Assembly (NCBI GenBank): GCA_943324745.2
Contig: CALPMT020000012.1
Span: 1-64,000, forward strand
Reading direction: 5' to 3'
Source: Chitinophaga pinensis
GTDB taxonomy: Bacteria > Bacteroidota > Bacteroidia > Flavobacteriales_D > Crocinitomicaceae
DNA: 64,000 nucleotides
Shown one piece after another: positions 7,483-16,042 of this stretch. Below the pieces are notes generated by a model. The model searched no databases and was not told the origin of the DNA. It saw nothing but the letters and a program-made list of their open reading frames with translations. A program made the position numbers and the translations under genes. Position 1 is the first letter of the stretch. Every line of letters starts with the position of its first letter.

Positions 7483-9057
7483 TTAAAACGGTGTTTTGAT
7501 ATTCAACTGTTTACAGAAGTCAGATAGAAGCGCATCAATATCAACCATCGTTTTATCAAGGTGTACAATTTCTTCTGCTACTGCGTTTAGGTCGATTTTT
7601 TCTTCCTCCTCAAACGTATCCACATAACGCGGAATGTTCAGGTTGTAATCGTTTTCTGCAATTTCAGTTAAGGGCGCTTTACGGCTGTATTTTTCTTCTT
7701 CCGTACGATTGCGGTAGGTTTCAATGATTTTGTCAATGTGTTGGTCGCGTAGGTAGTTTTGCGTTTTTTGCTTTTCAAAATGTTGACTTGCTTCGATAAA
7801 CAAAATATCCTCTGGGTTCTCACGGCATTTTTTGAACACCAAAATACAGGTTGGTATAGACGTGCCGTAGAAAATGTTGGCAGGTAAACCAATCACAGCA
7901 TCGAGGTAATTTCTATCTTCAATCAAGTAACGTCGAATGTGTTGTTCTGCCGAACCACGGAATAAAACACCGTGCGGTAACACGATGGCCATAATTCCAT
8001 TGTCCGCTAAATGGTAAATCATATGTTGCACAAAGGCAAAATCTGCCTTGCTCGAAGGTGCTAATTTTCCATATTGGCTAAAACGGTCGTCGGAAGTAAA
8101 CAAGGGATTTGCGCTCCATTGTGCCGAGAAAGGTGGATTAGCAACGATCGCCTCAAAATGTTTATCTAAATGCTGTGGTCGTTCGAGTGTATCTTCTTGT
8201 TTGATATCAAATTGACGGTAATGGACATCGTGCAAAATCATATTCATACGTGCCAAGTTGTACGTGGTACGGTTCATTTCTTGTCCGTAAAAATCAGAAA
8301 CTTCGCCCACTTCTTTCGCCACGCGCAACAACAAGGAACCAGAACCACACGTTGGGTCATACACCGATTTTAATTTTGTTTTTCCTGTGGTAACAATTTT
8401 CGCTAAGACTTTACTCACTTCTTGTGGTGTGTAAAATTCTCCTGCTTTTTTTCCTGCCCCACTCGCAAATTGTCCGATTAGGTATTCGTATGCATCACCC
8501 AATACATCTAATTCGGTATCGTTTAACTCAAAATCAATTTGGTCTAAATGAAACAATACTTTGGAAATGATTTCGTTTCTTGCATCAGGTGTTTTCCCTA
8601 ATTTGGTCGAATTCAAATCCATATCTTCAAAGAGATTATCAAAATCATCTTCGCTTTCCGTACCCATTGTACTTTGTTGGATATTGATTAAAATTCGCTG
8701 CAAATCTTCAATGATGAAATTGCTATTGGATGCTGAGCTTGTCGAAGCACCTTTTACCGCGATTTCACAAAATAATTCCGTTGGTTTTAAGAAATAGCCT
8801 AATTTATCCAACGCTTCTTCTCGAATGGCTTCAATGTATTCTTTACCGTCTGCTGAATTTTCGTTTATCTCTCTAAATTTCAATCCATCTTGTTCTAAAA
8901 TACTATCGGCATACAACTCCATTTTTTCAGAGAGGTATTTAAAGAAGATAAATCCAAGAATGTAATCCCTGAATTCATCGGCATTCATTTTACCTCGTAA
9001 GGTATTCGCTATATTCCAAAGTTGTTGTTCTAACTGTTTTTTTTGTTCTTCTGACAT
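7483..9057 (-). CDS. hsdM: Type I restriction-modification, DNA methyltransferase HsdM
   Basis: N6-adenine methyltransferase subunit of the type I complex; with HsdS it forms the modification enzyme. The N-terminal HsdM_N helical domain (about residues 5-150) precedes the methylase core with SAM motif DPTCGSG at 234-240 and catalytic NPPF at 307-310. The 524-aa length is normal. It is the first gene of the run hsdM-DUF1016-hsdS-ORF182-ORF154. Residues about 103-110 (GASTSSAS) are encoded by a copy of the dispersed TTCGACAAGCTCAG repeat, so the protein has absorbed an intergenic-type repeat in frame. Upstream, TATCTTTA on the minus strand near 9086 could be a weak -7 box. Confidence 0.97.
   Translation of the reverse strand: MSEEQKKQLEQQLWNIANTLRGKMNADEFRDYILGFIFFKYLSEKMELYADSILEQDGLKFREINENSADGKEYIEAIREEALDKLGYFLKPTELFCEIAVKGASTSSASNSNFIIEDLQRILINIQQSTMGTESEDDFDNLFEDMDLNSTKLGKTPDARNEIISKVLFHLDQIDFELNDTELDVLGDAYEYLIGQFASGAGKKAGEFYTPQEVSKVLAKIVTTGKTKLKSVYDPTCGSGSLLLRVAKEVGEVSDFYGQEMNRTTYNLARMNMILHDVHYRQFDIKQEDTLERPQHLDKHFEAIVANPPFSAQWSANPLFTSDDRFSQYGKLAPSSKADFAFVQHMIYHLADNGIMAIVLPHGVLFRGSAEQHIRRYLIEDRNYLDAVIGLPANIFYGTSIPTCILVFKKCRENPEDILFIEASQHFEKQKTQNYLRDQHIDKIIETYRNRTEEEKYSRKAPLTEIAENDYNLNIPRYVDTFEEEEKIDLNAVAEEIVHLDKTMVDIDALLSDFCKQLNIKTPF
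8731..8751. repeat. Dispersed GAGCTTGTCGAAG repeat inside hsdM
   Basis: TGCTGAGCTTGTCGAAGCAC, the classic dispersed short repeat of Flavobacteria-type genomes, here in frame within the N-terminal part of HsdM. Related units lie at 5815-5842 and 37181-37198. Confidence 0.7.
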
Positions 9058-9293
9058 CGTATTAATTTAAATTAATCGTGCTAAAGATACGGGTAGAAGT
9101 GCGTAAAAAATTTACGTGTTGGAATTATTTTATTCAAAAGAAATTAAAAGGGATACATTCTGCGTAGAATTGTTTCCTTGTTTGGTGTAGTGGATATATG
9201 TTAAGAAAACGGATGTGGAAGTAGTGCAAGAAGTAATTAAAGCGTTTATTGCTAATTATTCTGTTCCAAATGACTAAGTTTCCGTAAAAGTAG
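9058..9293. other. hsdM upstream region with a short open relic
   Basis: This spacer holds the likely hsdM promoter. On the plus strand, 9191-9277 reads open without a start codon (WIYVKKTDVEVVQEVIKAFI then ANYSVPND and TAA). It looks like the C-terminal stump of a lost gene, but it is too short to assign. Nothing else is visible. Confidence 0.3.
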
Positions 9294-9340
9294 AAAAAGG
9301 TTGAGTAAAACGAATAATAATCTTTTTACTCAACCTTTTT
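9294..9340. terminator. Hairpin terminator downstream of cphA
   Basis: Perfect 17-bp arms AAAAAGGTTGAGTAAAA (9294-9310) and its complement (9324-9340) around a 13-nt loop. It is 16 bp beyond the cphA stop on the minus strand and carries a U run in either direction. Confidence 0.92.
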
Positions 9341-9355
9341 TAATTCAAAATCATT

Positions 9356-11971
9356 TTATTCCCCTAAATCCTTATCTAAATACGATTGAACAACTTCAAT
9401 TGCATTATCAATAACATCACTCAAAGCAGTAATAAACGTTCCTTTTTTAGCCAACGAAAAAGCGTGATTCAAGGCTTCAACTTCTTTAGGGATATACTCA
9501 TACGATTGTTGTGGATTTGAATCGTGAATTCCTTCCACCAATAATTTTACAATATCTTCGGCTTTTCTTCCTCTCAAAAATTTATCTTGACGAATGATAA
9601 TATGATCGAACATTTCAGCTGAAATTCTACCCATGTTACGAATATCGTCATCTCTTCGGTCACCGGTTCCAGTAATAATTCCGATTTTATAAGGCGATTC
9701 TACCGTTGTTAAAAATTCCTTGATTCCTTTAAAACCATCTGCATTATGTGCAAAATCAATTAAAACTTTGAATTCTTTGAATTCGAAAATATTCATTCTA
9801 CCAGGAGTTTGAGCTGCTGACGGAATAAACGTTGCTAAATTCAATTTAATATCTTCAATGGTGAATCCATAAACATACGTTGCAAGCGTAGCTGATAACA
9901 CATTGTATATCATAAAGGTAACTCTGCCTCCAAACGTTAAAGGTATATGAGAAGCTTTTTCTACTCTAAATTTCCATTCTCCTTTTTGAATCGTTATAAA
10001 TCCATTTTCATAAATCGCTGCAATTCCACCTTTTTTGCAATGTTCTATAATAATAGGATTTTTTTCATCGATACTAAAATAAGCTATATTGCAATCAAGT
10101 GTTTTAGCAACAGATACGCAATATTTATTATCTGCATTTAGGACTGCATATCCATCTCTTTTAACCGCTCTAGCTACAACACCTTTTACACGTGCCATAT
10201 CGCTTAGGGTATTAATATCAGAAAGTCCCATATGGTCTTCTTGGATATTTGTTATCACTGCGACATCACATTTATTAAAGCCTAAACCCGAGCGTAAAAT
10301 TCCGCCACGCGCAGTTTCTAAAACAGCAAAATCAACCGTTGGATCTTTCAAAATAAATTCAGCACTTACCGGTCCTGTTGTATCGCCTTTTGTTAACATG
10401 GAATTTTGAACATAAATACCATCCGAAGTAGTAAATCCAACGCGGTAACCATTGTTTTTAACGATGTGCGAAATTAATCGAGTAGTTGTTGTTTTTCCAT
10501 TTGTCCCAGTTACAGCAATGATTGGAATAGTAAATGATTTCCCAACAGGATATAACATATCAATCACTGGAGCTGCCACATTTCTAGGTAAACCGTTTGC
10601 AGGAGCAAGGTGCATTCTAAATCCGGGAGCAGCATTTACTTCCAAAACAACACCGCCAGTTACTTCTAAAGGTTCATTTAAATTGCTAGCCATTACATCA
10701 ATTCCACAAATGTCAAGTCCGATAACTCTTGATATGCGTTCGAAAATGAAAATATTATTTGGATGAACTATATCCGTGACATCGGTAGAAGTTCCACCAG
10801 TACTTAAATTTGCTGTTCCTTTTAAATGACATACTTTCCCTTTTTCTAAAATGGTTTCAAGTGTGTAATTTAGTTTAGCTAATTCGTCATGTGTTTCTCT
10901 ATCTATACTTATTTCAGTCAACACATTTTCGTGACCATAACCACGACGTTCATCCTGATTTTCAATTTCAATTAATTGTTCTATAGTAGAAACTCCATCG
11001 CCAATAACGTGCGCTGGTTCTCGTAATGCAGCCGCGATAAATCGGTGATTGATGACTAAAATTCTAAAATCAAATCCCGAAATGAATTTTTCAACGATAA
11101 TTTTTCTGGAATACTTTTTAGCATGTTCAAAAGCGACGAATGCTTCTTCCTTCGTTTTTACGTTGATGGAAGCCCCTTTTCCGTGATTACCATCTAATGG
11201 TTTGAATACCAAAGGAAAGCCAACTCGGTTAATAACGGTTTCGATTTCTGATATATCACTAATACACATTCCATTTGCAACAGGAATAGCTGCATCCGTA
11301 AGCATTTTTTTAGTTTCTTCTTTGTTACTCGCCAAATCAACAGCGATTGAACTCGTTTTATCCGTCATGGTTGCTCTGAAACGAACCTGATTTTTTCCAT
11401 ATCCCAATTGAACCAAGGATTGATTGTTTAAGCGAATAAAAGGAATGTTTCTCGAAACTGCTTCATCTACAATACTTCCAGTACTTGGTCCAAAACGAAA
11501 TTTTTCGCGCATTTCACGCATCGTTTTAATATCGTTATTCAAATCGTATTCTGAGCCTTCAATCAACGCTTCCGCAATTTTTACCGCTGCATTCGCTGCA
11601 TAAATACCAACGTTTTCTTCTTTGTAGGAAAAAACAACATTGTAAACACCTTCTTTTCCAGTCCCTCTCGTTCTTCCAAAGCCACATTCCATTCCTGCAA
11701 GGGTTTGAATTTCTAAAGCGATGTGCTCTATAACATGGCCCATCCAAGTTCCTTCTTTCACGCGCTCAAAGAATCCGCCTTCATTTCCTCTTGAACAACG
11801 GTGTTTAAACATGCTAGGAATTAATTTTTCGATTCGCTCAGAAAATCCATCAATTAAATTTGTCGGACGTTCTTCTAATTCCTCTAAATCCAATTTCATC
11901 GCAATTAATTTGTTTCTGAAATTTGACCAGTAATTTGGTCCGCGAAGTATTTTTATTTCAATAATTTTCAT
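9356..11971 (-). CDS. cphA: Cyanophycin synthetase (CphA1 type)
   Basis: Non-ribosomal synthesis of cyanophycin, a poly-aspartate backbone with arginine side chains that stores nitrogen. The 871-aa length matches CphA1. Order: an N domain with WMGHVIEH (H79-x-x-E82-H83, where I recall a primer-generating hydrolytic site in cyanobacterial CphA1), an ATP-grasp domain (about 200-470) with KPLDGNHGKGASINV near 257-271 and EVNAAPGFRMH near 444-454, and a Mur-ligase-like C domain with P-loop GTNGKT at 489-494. All signatures are present, so it should be active. It is divergent from cphB across a 254-bp shared intergenic region where both promoters must lie. A strong hairpin terminator follows. The shorter CphA2 enzyme is excluded by length and the intact C-terminal domain. 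Confidence 0.96.
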   Translation of the reverse strand: MKIIEIKILRGPNYWSNFRNKLIAMKLDLEELEERPTNLIDGFSERIEKLIPSMFKHRCSRGNEGGFFERVKEGTWMGHVIEHIALEIQTLAGMECGFGRTRGTGKEGVYNVVFSYKEENVGIYAANAAVKIAEALIEGSEYDLNNDIKTMREMREKFRFGPSTGSIVDEAVSRNIPFIRLNNQSLVQLGYGKNQVRFRATMTDKTSSIAVDLASNKEETKKMLTDAAIPVANGMCISDISEIETVINRVGFPLVFKPLDGNHGKGASINVKTKEEAFVAFEHAKKYSRKIIVEKFISGFDFRILVINHRFIAAALREPAHVIGDGVSTIEQLIEIENQDERRGYGHENVLTEISIDRETHDELAKLNYTLETILEKGKVCHLKGTANLSTGGTSTDVTDIVHPNNIFIFERISRVIGLDICGIDVMASNLNEPLEVTGGVVLEVNAAPGFRMHLAPANGLPRNVAAPVIDMLYPVGKSFTIPIIAVTGTNGKTTTTRLISHIVKNNGYRVGFTTSDGIYVQNSMLTKGDTTGPVSAEFILKDPTVDFAVLETARGGILRSGLGFNKCDVAVITNIQEDHMGLSDINTLSDMARVKGVVARAVKRDGYAVLNADNKYCVSVAKTLDCNIAYFSIDEKNPIIIEHCKKGGIAAIYENGFITIQKGEWKFRVEKASHIPLTFGGRVTFMIYNVLSATLATYVYGFTIEDIKLNLATFIPSAAQTPGRMNIFEFKEFKVLIDFAHNADGFKGIKEFLTTVESPYKIGIITGTGDRRDDDIRNMGRISAEMFDHIIIRQDKFLRGRKAEDIVKLLVEGIHDSNPQQSYEYIPKEVEALNHAFSLAKKGTFITALSDVIDNAIEVVQSYLDKDLGE

Positions 11972-12225
11972 AATTTCTTTTTATAATGTTGAATAAAAGC
12001 CTTTTAAAACAATTCAATAGGCTGTGAGATCTCCTAAAGTCTTTTGACGTTGATAAACAAATTTAAATTACAATTATATTTTTTTAATTTACTGTTAAAT
12101 ATGGATATTTCCCATTAATATACTAAATTGTTTATAAAAAAGTTATAATCGAAAATGAGTTTTGGATTTTAGAAGTTCTTTTAATTCTATTTTTATGCAA
12201 ATTTTTAATGTAAACAGGTTTTAAA

Positions 12226-13101
12226 ATGAACAATCCCAAAGGAAAATTAATTATAATTGGAGGTTCTGTTGATAGAGGAAGTTTTTCTGAAAGCAAAGAT
12301 GATTTAAAGCGTAATTTAATGTTTTTTGAAAAAGGAATTTTGAAAAGAATTACCACAGAATCATTAAATAAGAATCTTTCTAAAATTGAAATAATTACTA
12401 CTGCATCTAACATACCTGAAGAAGTAGGTGAAGAGTACATCAATGCCTTCGCTCAGTTAGATGTAATGAATGTTTCTGTTTTGAATATAAAAACAAGAGA
12501 AGAAGCGAATGCTCCTGAGAACATAGAACGCTTAAAAGCTGCGGATGTAGTAGTATTTACAGGCGGTGATCAATTGCGTTTGACTTCTATTTTTGGAGGA
12601 ACAGCCTTTCATCATTTGTTACTTGAAAAATACCAAAACGAAGAATTTATCATTTCAGGAACTTCAGCAGGCGCCGCAGCAAGTTCTAACAATATGATTT
12701 ATCAAGGGAGCAGTCATGAAGCTTTGTTAAAAGGAGAAGTGAAAATTACAGGCGGATTAGGATTTATAAACAACGTAATTATTGACACGCATTTTGTTCA
12801 ACGTGGAAGAATTGGACGTTTACTTTATGCGTGTGCTAGCAACCCAATCAATTTAGGGATTGGACTAGGGGAGGATACAGGATTATTGATTATCAATGGT
12901 AATAATATGGAAGCTATTGGTTCCGGTTTAGTTATGTTGGTGGATGGAACGCATATGAAAGACACGAATATCACGGATGTTGAAATGGGAGAACCTGTAT
13001 CTATTGAAAATCTAATTGTACACGTAATGTCCCTTGGAGATCACTACGATTTAAAATTAAAAAAACTCACCATACATCACTCAACAGATTTGGCAATTTA
13101 G
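12226..13101 (+). CDS. cphB: Cyanophycinase
   Basis: Serine exopeptidase of family S51 that cleaves cyanophycin to beta-Asp-Arg dipeptides. Its 291 aa show GGDQ at 113-116, the nucleophile elbow SGTSAGA at 144-150 with Ser147, and IDTHFVQRGRIGRL near 185-198, all typical of cyanophycinase rather than dipeptidase E. No signal peptide is visible, so it is intracellular and acts on endogenous granules. It is divergent from cphA and convergent with the isoaspartyl peptidase gene, with a perfect hairpin between the two. The three genes together encode synthesis and complete breakdown of the polymer. Confidence 0.95.
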   Translation: MNNPKGKLIIIGGSVDRGSFSESKDDLKRNLMFFEKGILKRITTESLNKNLSKIEIITTASNIPEEVGEEYINAFAQLDVMNVSVLNIKTREEANAPENIERLKAADVVVFTGGDQLRLTSIFGGTAFHHLLLEKYQNEEFIISGTSAGAAASSNNMIYQGSSHEALLKGEVKITGGLGFINNVIIDTHFVQRGRIGRLLYACASNPINLGIGLGEDTGLLIINGNNMEAIGSGLVMLVDGTHMKDTNITDVEMGEPVSIENLIVHVMSLGDHYDLKLKKLTIHHSTDLAI

Positions 13102-13110
13102 TGGATGTTT

Positions 13111-13155
13111 GATTTTTGATGTTGAATGTGTGATTTAAATTCAACATCAAAAATC
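13111..13155. terminator. Bidirectional terminator between cphB and isoaspartyl peptidase
   Basis: Perfect 17-bp arms (13111-13127, GATTTTTGATGTTGAAT; 13139-13155) with an 11-nt loop, placed between convergent genes. Confidence 0.9.
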
Positions 13156-13167
13156 TATCATTCAAAA

Positions 13168-14112
13168 TTAATCTTTATAAATCTTAATAAAAAGCGCTCC
13201 ATCTTCCGATTTCTTCGCGCGATACATTCCTTCTGAATTAAAAGGCAATTCTATATTTCCATTTTTATCGATTGCAATTAATCCACCTTCTCCACCAATT
13301 TTTACAAGTTTATCCATTACGACAAAATCACACGCTTCTTTTAATGAAAGTCCTTTGTATTCGATCAAACACGAAATATCATGCGCAACAACCGATCGCA
13401 TAAAAAATTCACCATGACCCGTACAACTAATAGCACATGTTTCATTATTAGCATAGGTTCCAGCACCTATGATTGGACTATCGCCAACTCTTCCAAATTT
13501 CTTATTTGTCATTCCACCAGTACTCGTACCAGCAGCTAAATTTCCATGAATATCAAGAGCTACTGCTCCAACTGTACCGAATTTCTTTTCTCCATTTTCA
13601 AATTTATCAGTCGTATGGTCTAGAAAAACACCATCACTTTGTTTTGCCTGTTGTAATTGGTCAAAGCGCATTTGCTCGAAAAAATAAGCATCTTCTTCAA
13701 ATTCAGAACCAATTAAATGCGCAAATTCAATCGCACCATTTCCTGCTAAAAATACGTGTTCCGATTTTTGCATAATCCCTTTTGCTAAAGAAATAGGATT
13801 TTTGACATTTGAAATTCCAGCTACTGCGCCAGCAGACAAATCCACTCCATTCATGATACTAGCATCCATCTCATTTTTTCCAGCGTTCGAAAAAACAGCA
13901 CCTTTACCTGCATTAAATAAAGGATTATTCTCTAAAGAACGAACAGCTTTTTCAACAGCATCTAAAGAAGAACCTCCATTTTTTAGAATTGTTTCACCAG
14001 CTTCTATTGCATTTTTCAAACCATCCAAATAGGCTTTTTCTTTCTCTGGAGTCATTGTTCTTTTTAAGATAGTACCGGCACCGCCGTGAATTGCAATGGC
14101 ATATTTATTCAT
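13168..14112 (-). CDS. iaaA: Isoaspartyl peptidase / plant-type L-asparaginase (Ntn hydrolase)
   Basis: Autoprocessing N-terminal-nucleophile hydrolase that splits isoaspartyl dipeptides. Beside cphA and cphB its likely substrate is beta-Asp-Arg, giving free Asp and Arg. The 314-aa protein has the IHGGAGT start, NPLFNAGKGAVF (64-74), and the autocleavage site KFGTVGAVALD with Thr180 as the new N-terminal nucleophile. TSTGGMTNKKFGRVGDSPIIG follows as the second-subunit signature (positions about 197-216). No signal peptide is present, which suits a cytoplasmic role. Cyanophycin use is inferred from context; a general asparaginase or isoaspartate-repair role is the alternative. Confidence 0.94.
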   Translation of the reverse strand: MNKYAIAIHGGAGTILKRTMTPEKEKAYLDGLKNAIEAGETILKNGGSSLDAVEKAVRSLENNPLFNAGKGAVFSNAGKNEMDASIMNGVDLSAGAVAGISNVKNPISLAKGIMQKSEHVFLAGNGAIEFAHLIGSEFEEDAYFFEQMRFDQLQQAKQSDGVFLDHTTDKFENGEKKFGTVGAVALDIHGNLAAGTSTGGMTNKKFGRVGDSPIIGAGTYANNETCAISCTGHGEFFMRSVVAHDISCLIEYKGLSLKEACDFVVMDKLVKIGGEGGLIAIDKNGNIELPFNSEGMYRAKKSEDGALFIKIYKD

Positions 14113-14183
14113 AATCTATTCTAAATTTTAGGTATTATTTAAAGGTAATAAAATAATCGCTTCTCTTTTTTTGATATATAATT

Positions 14184-15638
14184 TTAATTGCTTGATTCCC
14201 GCTTCAAAACCCTTCCTCTAGGCTCATCTCCTGCGTATAATACTACGTCTGAATGTAAAAATTGTGCCGCATCATGCGAATCCTGGACTTTTACCGCCGA
14301 GCGTTCCAACATTTCGTGCTCGTATTCAGTTAAAACACTTGCCCGTAGACCTGTTTCACGCCAATGTGTTCCTGGTCTACATCCTTTGTAAATTGTTCGA
14401 GCCAGGGTTAAAGCATCTAATAACGCTTGGTTGGCTCCTTGGCCTTTGAACGGACTCATCGGATGTGCTGCATCGCCAAGTAAGGTTATAGATCCTGCTT
14501 GTTCAAAATGTGCTGGGGTGAGTAATTCCCGATCATACACTGGATACCCAGAAATATTTGCTTCTGGAGTAGCGTTGAGAATTTCTGGAATCGGACTATG
14601 CCAGGGTGTTCTGCGAATCGCTTCTTGTTTGAGTGCTTGTCTACCTTCTAAACTTAGTGTTTTTGCTGCATTTTCCTCCATCGGGAAACTCAATTGCCAC
14701 ATAACGGAATTGGATGTAAACGGCATAATATAAATGCGTTCATGGCCATTTGCAGTTTGAAAAACGGTCGCACCATCTAATAGTTCGCTTTGGATTGTTG
14801 GTAGCAACTCTAACGAACAAATACCTAATATAACCAGACAACCTAAATAGCGTAGGGGAGTAACCGATTCTCCGATTAGGTGTTTACGAACCACACTGCG
14901 TATTCCATCTGCTCCAACTACTAAATCTGCATGTATTTGTTTACTTTCTCCTTGAACTTGAAAATGTAGTTCCACGCCTTTTTCAGGACAAGAATGCATG
15001 GAAGTTAGTGTGTGTCCCCATTGAATCTTATCAGATCCTCCAAGTTGTTCTAACAGGGAAGCGCGAAGTAATTGTCGTGCAATATGTATATTCGTACGTC
15101 GAGCATGTTTAGGCGTTTCATTTTGTAGCCATTTACGAACACCCCATTCTCCAATTTGTGCTCCATCAGGTGTGTGCACAACATGTCTGGTAGAAATTAC
15201 ACCATGTTCAAAAGTTGGAATGCCAAATCCTTTCATGGCAACACTTGCTTGTTGTAGGGTAAGTCCATAACCTTGTGCACGTGCTTCAAAATCGGTATCC
15301 CGCTCAAAAAGCGTAAATGGAATTCCACGATGTAAACACGCAACAGCCAAAGCAACACCTCCAATTCCTGCACCAATAATTGCAAGGTGTGGATAATTTT
15401 CAGTGTCTACAATTACTTTGTTATTAGAAGGTTGGAGTCCGTAACCAGAACAAGAACTACAAATGATAGGATGACTTACAGGACGCGTAGGTGGTATTCC
15501 TTTTGAATCAGATTTTTCATACACTTCTAGTGCTTGCTGGTAGGCAATACGTACTTTTTTTTTCAGTCGTTGGCTTACTTTACCACGACCATGACATTCC
15601 GTACAAATTGCCCAATTCGGACCTCCAAATGCTTCCAT
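14184..15638 (-). CDS. FAD-dependent monooxygenase with N-terminal DnaJ-like CxxCxGxG module
   Basis: PHBH-fold (class A) flavin monooxygenase. An N-terminal zinc-knuckle pair (CTECHGRG and CSSCSGYG, separated by a basic helix) precedes the Rossmann motif GAGIGGVALA, the DG motif VVGADGIRSVVRKHL and the C-terminal GD motif LLGDAAHPMSPFKGQGANQAL. The substrate is unknown; members of this fold hydroxylate aromatic or polyketide compounds. I chose the Met at 15638 because the zinc module starts just after it. A longer frame begins at 15689 with a hydrophobic stretch unlike the family. The gene is visibly more GC-rich than its neighbours and is followed by dispersed repeats, which suggests horizontal acquisition. 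It has no operon partner. Confidence 0.88.
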   Translation of the reverse strand: MEAFGGPNWAICTECHGRGKVSQRLKKKVRIAYQQALEVYEKSDSKGIPPTRPVSHPIICSSCSGYGLQPSNNKVIVDTENYPHLAIIGAGIGGVALAVACLHRGIPFTLFERDTDFEARAQGYGLTLQQASVAMKGFGIPTFEHGVISTRHVVHTPDGAQIGEWGVRKWLQNETPKHARRTNIHIARQLLRASLLEQLGGSDKIQWGHTLTSMHSCPEKGVELHFQVQGESKQIHADLVVGADGIRSVVRKHLIGESVTPLRYLGCLVILGICSLELLPTIQSELLDGATVFQTANGHERIYIMPFTSNSVMWQLSFPMEENAAKTLSLEGRQALKQEAIRRTPWHSPIPEILNATPEANISGYPVYDRELLTPAHFEQAGSITLLGDAAHPMSPFKGQGANQALLDALTLARTIYKGCRPGTHWRETGLRASVLTEYEHEMLERSAVKVQDSHDAAQFLHSDVVLYAGDEPRGRVLKRESSN

Positions 15639-15699
15639 GAAATACCTTAATTCAGTAAGATTAAACAAATGTAAAAAGAATAATTCCAAAGCCCTTAAA

Positions 15700-16030
15700 A
15701 CTATCCATCATCACCCTCAATTTCTCAACTTTTCAATGGTTAAAAACCTCGCCTTCGAGAACCTCAGGCAGCGGTTTCCTTCACCCTCAATTTCTTAACT
15801 TCTTAATGGTAAATTCCCAACACCTCTCCATGCCCCTTATTACATTCTTGCTTTACCCTCAATTTCTTAGTTTCTCAAAGGTTAAAAACCTCTCAATGTC
15901 CCTTAATACATCCTTCCTTTACCCTCAATTTCTTAACTTCTAAATGGTAAATACTTAACACCTCTCAGTGCTCCTAAATACTCTCTATTATTATGTTTAA
16001 TTTCTTTATTTACAATATTTTATACTTCTT
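15700..16030. repeat. Tandem degenerate ACCCTCAATTTCTTAACTTC / AATGGT repeats
   Basis: Four imperfect units of about 65-80 bp, each starting near (T)ACCCTCAATTTCTYA(A/G)CTTCT and continuing with (A)ATGGTAAA then a pyrimidine-rich CACCTCTC-type spacer (unit starts near 15710, 15780, 15853 and 15918). The reverse complement of the core (ACCATTAAGAAATTAAG) recurs in the clusters at 34975-35495 and 36579-37140. The region has no gene. Confidence 0.8.
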
Positions 16031-16042
16031 AATGGTAAAAAA

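Noticed and set aside
12132-12443. Minus-strand 103-codon frame over the cphB start
   Set aside because: Overlaps the well-supported cphB gene and its promoter region; low-complexity hydrophobic translation.
15700-16030. Possible CRISPR array from repeated ACCCTCAATTTCTTAAC
   Set aside because: Units are degenerate, spacers are themselves similar and pyrimidine-rich, and no cas genes are present.
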